Of a DNA stretch of 5,045 bases, positions 1-2,951 are shown piece after piece. A program made the position numbers and the translations under genes. This stretch comes from UBA9715 sp045629845 (lineage in GTDB: Bacteria > Actinomycetota > Coriobacteriia > Coriobacteriales > Eggerthellaceae), in the NCBI GenBank assembly GCA_045629845.1, contig JAZQRZ010000023.1, positions 1 to 5,045 of the forward strand, in the 5' to 3' direction. The notes under the pieces are model-generated. The model did no database searches. It worked only from the letters and a program-made list of their open reading frames with translations, and was not told where the DNA came from. Each line of letters opens with the position of its first letter. The first letter of the stretch is position 1.

Positions 1-1124
1 TACCATTCGCCCTGCATATCGGCGTGATCATCGAAGCGATACCAACGATTCCACGCGAACAGAGAAACAAGAACAATTGCAAGAATGAACGCAAGACTGC
101 CCGCAATTATGGCGACGCGCATCTTTCGAGACGAAGAAATAACCGATGACACACGCTTAACAAACTTCGCCCTCTTGCTTTCAGGCTTTTCCTCCGCAAC
201 TTGTTCAGTTTCCGCGCCAGTAATTGGAGGAACCACAGGCATTGCAGTTGTTGTGTCTACAGAACCTTCTGCTTCTTTGGTCTCTGCTGCTGCGGCCGAT
301 TCTGTACCTGCTGCCTGCGCCGCCTCCGCCGCCAACTCCGCTGCCTGTGCCGCCAGCCCCGCTGCCTCCGTTGCGCGCGATTCGATACGTTCGGTCGGGC
401 GCTGATTGAAAGGAACGTGATTCTGCACCGCTGCCGAATCGGATTCTACATTCGCAGCATTTGCTGGCGAATCAGACCCTACATTCGCAGGATTTACTAG
501 CAAATCAGACTTTGCATTCGCAGCACTTGCTGGCGCTGTTGCTTCTTTATGCTCGGCCGATTCGAATGCCCGCCGTTCCTCGCCAGCAGGGTTTTCTTCG
601 CGCATGGCCGCAAACCAACGCTCGTCAGCTGCGCGCTCTGCATCGGTCTTACCCCCAAACTGCGGCGTAATCACAACAGCAGGTCTACCGGAATTCTCTT
701 CAGCAAACGACTCTTCAACAAGCAGCTCTTCAGATGCGGGCATTTCTTCGCGCGGCGCGCTCGTGGTTCGAGGAGCAACCTGATGTTGATGCGTTTCGGC
801 TTTGTTTGACTTGCGCCTTTTGCGCGGCGTAGGCTTGTCGCGCCTAACACGCGATTCCTGCGGTACAGGAGCTTCCCGCCTGGTTTCCACTTCGCGCTGT
901 GGGGATGCTTCTTGCCTTGCTTCTATCTCACGCCGCGAGGGTACTTCTTGTCTGACTCTTCCTTCACGCTGAAATGATGCCTCTCGCTTGGCTTCTACTT
1001 CTCGTGACGCTTCCGCAGTCTTTTTTTGATCCTTGCGGTTAACCCTACGTTTGTGCACGTCAGATGACTTATACACCCGCGAAGGTGCACTCGGGTTGCG
1101 CTTTGAGTCGTTATTTTTCGCCAT
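1..1124 (-). CDS. Unrecognised single-pass membrane protein with long charged repeat-bearing N-terminal region (3' end outside window)
   Basis: I translated this stretch by hand: 374 codons from ATG at 1124-1122 to the left edge without a stop, so the C-terminus is missing. The start is well bounded, because an in-frame TAG lies four codons upstream (1136-1134). Residues 1-115 are strongly basic and contain five 12-residue repeats (41-100). Residues ~120-200 are mixed acidic/basic and include a less repetitive island (AVVITPQFGGKTDAERAADE). Three 11-residue repeats follow (~198-230), then an Ala/Glu/Gln-rich helical stretch (~250-285). RKMR precedes one hydrophobic helix (~337-357), then WNRWYRFDDHADMQGEW. 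By the positive-inside rule the long N-terminal part is cytoplasmic and the missing part is outside. No Shine-Dalgarno is obvious. I cannot assign a function. The post-helix sequence recalls uncharacterised Coriobacteriia proteins, but that is memory only. Coding is supported by the unbroken frame, in-frame repeats and a plausible promoter. Confidence 0.85.
   Translation of the reverse strand, partial: MAKNNDSKRNPSAPSRVYKSSDVHKRRVNRKDQKKTAEASREVEAKREASFQREGRVRQEVPSRREIEARQEASPQREVETRREAPVPQESRVRRDKPTPRKRRKSNKAETHQHQVAPRTTSAPREEMPASEELLVEESFAEENSGRPAVVITPQFGGKTDAERAADERWFAAMREENPAGEERRAFESAEHKEATAPASAANAKSDLLVNPANVGSDSPANAANVESDSAAVQNHVPFNQRPTERIESRATEAAGLAAQAAELAAEAAQAAGTESAAAAETKEAEGSVDTTTAMPVVPPITGAETEQVAEEKPESKRAKFVKRVSSVISSSRKMRVAIIAGSLAFILAIVLVSLFAWNRWYRFDDHADMQGEW
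436..534 (-). repeat. Three tandem 33-bp in-frame repeats inside the membrane protein gene
   Basis: Units are 436-468, 469-501 and 502-534. Each encodes an 11-residue unit of the form A-N-(A/V)-x-S-D-(S/L)-x-x-x-x, for example ANVGSDSPANA. The units differ at several bases, so the array is not recent. The length is a multiple of three and keeps the frame. It lies in the hydrophilic cytoplasmic part of the protein, where copy-number change would be tolerated. Confidence 0.8.
825..1004 (-). repeat. Five degenerate tandem 36-bp repeats (12-residue R/E-rich units)
   Basis: Residues 41-100 of the leftmost protein divide into five 12-residue units: REVEAKREASFQ, REGRVRQEVPSR, REIEARQEASPQ, REVETRREAPVP and QESRVRRDKPTP. 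Units 1, 3 and 4 are closest. Alternating Arg/Lys and Glu gives a strongly charged, probably helical or disordered segment. Divergence between units shows an old expansion kept in frame. Confidence 0.75.
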
Positions 1125-1164
1125 GCTTCGTTTCTAGCTTGAGTTGGGCAATCTTGATGCCGTC

Positions 1165-1196
1165 ATTATATCGCAGCCGCATAGGCCACACGTCAC
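1165..1196 (-). promoter_or_regulatory. Candidate promoter of the leftmost membrane protein gene
   Basis: A perfect -10 hexamer TATAAT reads on the minus strand at 1170-1165, which would give a start near 1158 and a leader of about 33 nt to the ATG at 1124. The best -35-like hexamer, GTGACG (1196-1191), is 20 bp away, longer than ideal, and nothing better sits at 16-18 bp. The -10 is convincing by match and position; the -35 is weak. Confidence 0.5.
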
Positions 1197-1287
1197 ACCC
1201 GTCATCAAGCTGAAAACCTGCAAACAATGACCCACGAATCCACTCGTATTTGCAAGCTACTTCTCTTCTTCCTTGCACAACAGCTGC

Positions 1288-1351
1288 TTTCCGCCAACAA
1301 CCCTATGCACTTCGCTGGTTTTCCGCCAACAGCCCTATACACTTCGTCGAT
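1288..1351. repeat. Tandem duplication of a 32-bp unit in non-coding DNA
   Basis: Unit 1 (1288-1319) and unit 2 (1320-1351) both begin TTTCCGCCAACA and agree at 27 of 32 positions by my count. A possible third, much decayed copy follows from 1352 (TTTCTACCAGCG, with TTCGT shifted by about 4 nt). There is no coding frame worth believing across it. It may be replication slippage or repeated protein-binding sites. Confidence 0.65.
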
Positions 1352-1433
1352 TTTCTACCAGCGATTTGTTTTCGTGGCATTTTTCCCGCGAAGGCCCCGT
1401 AATGAAACGGATGCGGTAAAGCTGACCTCGAAG

Positions 1434-1467
1434 AAAAGTGGCAAGGAGAAATCTCCTTGCCACTTTT
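1434..1467 (-). terminator. Rho-independent terminator after the B6 kinase gene (possibly bidirectional)
   Basis: A perfect inverted repeat has 16-bp arms 1434-1449 and 1452-1467. With the innermost pairs opened it gives a GC-containing stem (GGCAAGGAGA core) closed by a small A/T loop. On the minus strand the stem is followed by a T-rich tract (TTTTCTTCG), about 50 nt after the kinase stop codon at 1518. The symmetric A-run/T-run means it could also stop plus-strand transcription. Confidence 0.9.
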
Positions 1468-1517
1468 GGTGAATACCGAGTACAACAAGCTAAGCGCACA
1501 GAGTACACCCAGACGAA

Positions 1518-2405
1518 TTAGCTCTGCAGAAGAGCAGCAACCTTGCCAAGCAGGGGCTCGAAGGAAACGCCGCGTTCCTGGAAGTGCGGCTGCTTGGTCG
1601 AAACCTCGATTGCATCGCGCGTCAGAGAGCCAGCAAACCAAGCGGCCTCGTACAGCGACTTGCCAGCCATAATGCCTGCGAGCAAGCTTGAACAATACAG
1701 ATCGCCCGTGCCATGCAGCATATACGGGATAAACTCGTTGTGCACTTCGAATACATCGCAATCGACACCGCCAACGAAGTTACGAATCTCGTTTTCACCT
1801 TCGCGCTGAATACCCTTAAGCACAACATTCTTTGCGCCACGCTCGAGCAAGGCATCGATGATTTCCTTAGCGGCATCATCAGAAATGTTGGTGCCCGTCC
1901 ATTCGCGATCAAGAATGATGGCGGCTTCGGTCAAGTTCGGCGTAAGGATATCAGCCTCGGTTGCCAGTTCTGCCATAGCCTTGCACAGCTCGGGCGTGTA
2001 GGTGGGATATACCTTTCCATGGTCGGCCATAACCGGGTCAACTACGCGCAGCGCATTGGGGTACGTCGCATAGATGTCGCGAATAATATCAACCTGTTCG
2101 GGCGCACCCAGAAAGCCCGAATACACAGCATCGATTTCGACATCGATACCCTTCCAAGCTGCCAGATAGTCAGCCAGAATCTCGGTGGTGTCATGCATGT
2201 ACCAGCCAGGAAAAGCCGTATGCGAGCTAAACAGACCAGTCGGCACGGGGCACACATCAGCACCCGCAGCCGAAAGCACCGGAATTGCCACACCCAACGA
2301 GCACTTTCCGTAGCCGCACAAGTCATGCACAGCTGCGATGCGTGGAATGTAGTCACCTTCACGCTTGTACAAAACAGGCGTGTGCGGCGTTTGCGTAACA
2401 GACAT
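1518..2405 (-). CDS. pdxK: Pyridoxal/pyridoxamine kinase (vitamin B6 salvage, ribokinase fold)
   Basis: 295 residues, complete, ATG to TAA. The family phosphorylates the 5'-hydroxyl of pyridoxal, pyridoxamine or pyridoxine with ATP, feeding the cytoplasmic PLP pool. Family signatures in order: AAVHDLCGYGKCSL (24-37), the substrate-side motif; FSSHT (59-63); VVDPVMADHGK (121-131), typical of B6 kinases; TPNLTEA (155-161); and HGTGD (231-235), the anion-hole motif with Asp235 as the expected catalytic base. Length is close to the usual 280-290 residues, with about 20 extra polar residues before the first strand. The start is supported by AGAAGG 5 nt upstream (2416-2411). The gene has its own -10 box and is closed by the terminator at 1434-1467, so it is probably monocistronic. 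The pdxK/pdxY label is by family. A pyrimidine (HMP) kinase role is less likely given the DHGK motif. Confidence 0.92.
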   Translation of the reverse strand: MSVTQTPHTPVLYKREGDYIPRIAAVHDLCGYGKCSLGVAIPVLSAAGADVCPVPTGLFSSHTAFPGWYMHDTTEILADYLAAWKGIDVEIDAVYSGFLGAPEQVDIIRDIYATYPNALRVVDPVMADHGKVYPTYTPELCKAMAELATEADILTPNLTEAAIILDREWTGTNISDDAAKEIIDALLERGAKNVVLKGIQREGENEIRNFVGGVDCDVFEVHNEFIPYMLHGTGDLYCSSLLAGIMAGKSLYEAAWFAGSLTRDAIEVSTKQPHFQERGVSFEPLLGKVAALLQS

Positions 2406-2469
2406 TAAAACCTTCTTCCCTCGTCAATGTAATGGAAGAAAGTATAGCGCCGTCATTCGGGCGTGGTAT
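2406..2469 (-). promoter_or_regulatory. Promoter and ribosome binding site of the B6 kinase gene
   Basis: On the minus strand TATACT (2446-2441) matches the -10 consensus at 5 of 6. The hexamer 17 bp upstream, ATACCA (2469-2464), is a poor -35 (3 of 6). The predicted start near 2434 leaves a leader of about 30 nt. The Shine-Dalgarno AGAAGG is at 2416-2411, 5 nt before the ATG. If transcripts enter from further upstream, TTCTTCC (2440-2434) can pair with GGAAGAA (2419-2413) and partly cover the Shine-Dalgarno. Confidence 0.5.
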
Positions 2470-2482
2470 ACGAATTATTAGA

Positions 2483-2498
2483 TATCTAGTTATAGATA
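2483..2498. promoter_or_regulatory. AT-rich inverted repeat upstream of the kinase promoter, candidate operator
   Basis: TATCTA-GTTA-TAGATA: 6-bp perfect arms with a 4-bp spacer, in a markedly AT-rich block (about 2467-2500) just upstream of the kinase -10 region. The size suits a dimeric helix-turn-helix regulator or an UP-like element. I do not recognise the regulator, and AT-rich DNA yields such repeats by chance. Confidence 0.3.
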
Positions 2499-2505
2499 AA
2501 GATTG

Positions 2506-2661
2506 TGCGCAGCAAATAAGGAAGATGAAGCAAGATCTAAGTTGAAGGAAGAGCGAAGTTTACTTACTACTCAGACTTAACTGTCACTTCACTGCTGGTC
2601 TTGGCGGCACAGTTAATTCACGACGACGACGCGTCGAACATAGTCTTTTTTGCGCAGCAAA
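2506..2661. repeat. Direct 11-bp repeat TGCGCAGCAAA flanking the spacer
   Basis: Identical TGCGCAGCAAA copies lie at 2506-2516 and 2651-2661, 145 bp apart, both in the non-coding spacer between the small gene and the kinase gene. The TGCGCA core is itself palindromic. It could be a repeated binding site or a chance match. Confidence 0.3.
2577..2616. repeat. 8-bp inverted repeat in the spacer after the small membrane protein gene
   Basis: TTAACTGT (2577-2584) and ACAGTTAA (2609-2616) are perfect complements around a 24-nt loop. No T-run follows on either strand, so it is not a standard terminator. It could be a weak RNA stem or a pair of binding half-sites. Confidence 0.35.
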
Positions 2662-2670
2662 AGTGAATTA
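2614..2670 (-). terminator. Branched stem-loop at the stop codon of the small membrane protein gene; possible non-canonical 3' end
   Basis: The arms GTGAATTA (2663-2670) and TAATTCAC (2614-2621) are perfect complements and enclose two smaller elements: TTTTGC-TGC-GCAAAA hairpin bases (read on the minus strand, ~2661-2647) and a self-complementary CGACGCGTCG (2627-2636). The outer arm includes the TAA stop codon. There is no U-tract after the structure, so a Rho-dependent or processed 3' end is as likely as intrinsic termination. Confidence 0.3.
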
Positions 2671-2880
2671 TTCTTCTTCGTCACCGTCATCAAAGTGCGA
2701 CCATTCATCTTCTTCGTCTTCGCTCTTAGGGCCACGATCGACGTAGGTCTTGCGAGTACGAAACTCAAGAATGGCTGCAATGATGATGCACAGCACCAGC
2801 GACGCGCCCACGAGCACGCCCATGCCTGCATAGGTTTCAAACAGAAAATGATATATATCCGAAAATTCCATGGCGCTCAT
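2668..2880 (-). CDS. Small one-pass membrane protein with acidic C-terminal tail, downstream of the glycyl radical enzyme
   Basis: 70 residues from the ATG at 2880. Residues ~18-40 form one hydrophobic helix (GVLVGASLVLCIIIAAILEF), followed by RTRK (41-44) and a tail dominated by Asp/Glu (53-70: EDEEDEWSHFDDGDEEE). Positive charges after the helix put the acidic tail in the cytoplasm and the N-terminus outside. Start choice is uncertain: ATG at 2880, ATG at 2871 (67 residues), or TTG at 2928 (86 residues). The TTG would lie in the loop edge of a strong hairpin, so I prefer an ATG; none has a clear Shine-Dalgarno. It follows the enzyme gene by ~70 nt with no terminator of standard form, which suggests co-transcription. 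I do not recognise a named family; a scaffold or regulator at the membrane is only a guess. Confidence 0.75.
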   Translation of the reverse strand: MSAMEFSDIYHFLFETYAGMGVLVGASLVLCIIIAAILEFRTRKTYVDRGPKSEDEEDEWSHFDDGDEEE

Positions 2881-2895
2881 GGTACCACTAACGAA

Positions 2896-2938
2896 CTGTC
2901 CCGCGCTAGAAGCATATAAAGCATCCAACGCGGGACAG
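2896..2938 (-). promoter_or_regulatory. Strong GC-rich stem-loop between the glycyl radical enzyme gene and the small membrane protein gene
   Basis: CTGTCCCGCG (2896-2905) and CGCGGGACAG (2929-2938) are perfect complements, giving a 10-bp stem with a 23-nt AT-rich loop, beginning 13 nt after the enzyme stop codon. No U-run follows, so it is more likely a 3'-end stabiliser, processing site or partial attenuator than a full terminator. A weak promoter-like pair (TTGCTG 2941-2936, 17 bp, TATATG 2918-2913) overlaps it, which could give the small gene its own transcript. Confidence 0.6.
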
Positions 2939-2951
2939 CAATTCTTCAGTC

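Larger units (their letters stand above)
1125..1517. other. Intergenic region between the B6 kinase gene and the leftmost gene
   Basis: About 390 bp without a gene I can support. It holds the terminator of the kinase gene (1434-1467), a 32-bp tandem duplication (1288-1351), and the candidate promoter of the next gene (1165-1196). Short open frames cross it, including one on the plus strand from 1227 that runs straight through the terminator hairpin. None has a ribosome binding site or a recognisable protein. Between 1200 and 1287 and between 1381 and 1430 I see nothing specific. Confidence 0.6.

Noticed and set aside
85..500. Plus-strand open frames with Ala/Cys/Leu-rich translations
   Set aside because: Antisense to the repeat- and Ala-rich part of the leftmost minus-strand gene; the composition is a by-product of GCN-rich codons.
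1391..1425. Possible second hairpin (CCGT/ACGG) below the terminator
   Set aside because: Only four pairs and no T-run; not better than chance.
1227..1472. 81-codon plus-strand frame in the intergenic region
   Set aside because: Passes through the tandem duplication and the perfect terminator stem, with no ribosome binding site and no recognisable protein.
1303..1761. 152-codon minus-strand open frame
   Set aside because: Overlaps the kinase gene in another frame and runs through its terminator; low-quality composition.
1713..2408. 231-codon plus-strand open frame
   Set aside because: Exact antisense shadow of the B6 kinase gene; the kinase motifs are in the opposite strand.
2627..2636. 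CGACGCGTCG palindrome as a terminator stem
   Set aside because: A perfect palindrome without a loop makes a poor hairpin, and no U-run follows.
2577..2670. Insertion-sequence ends or attachment site
   Set aside because: The inverted repeats are short and internal, with no transposase, integrase or target-site duplication nearby.
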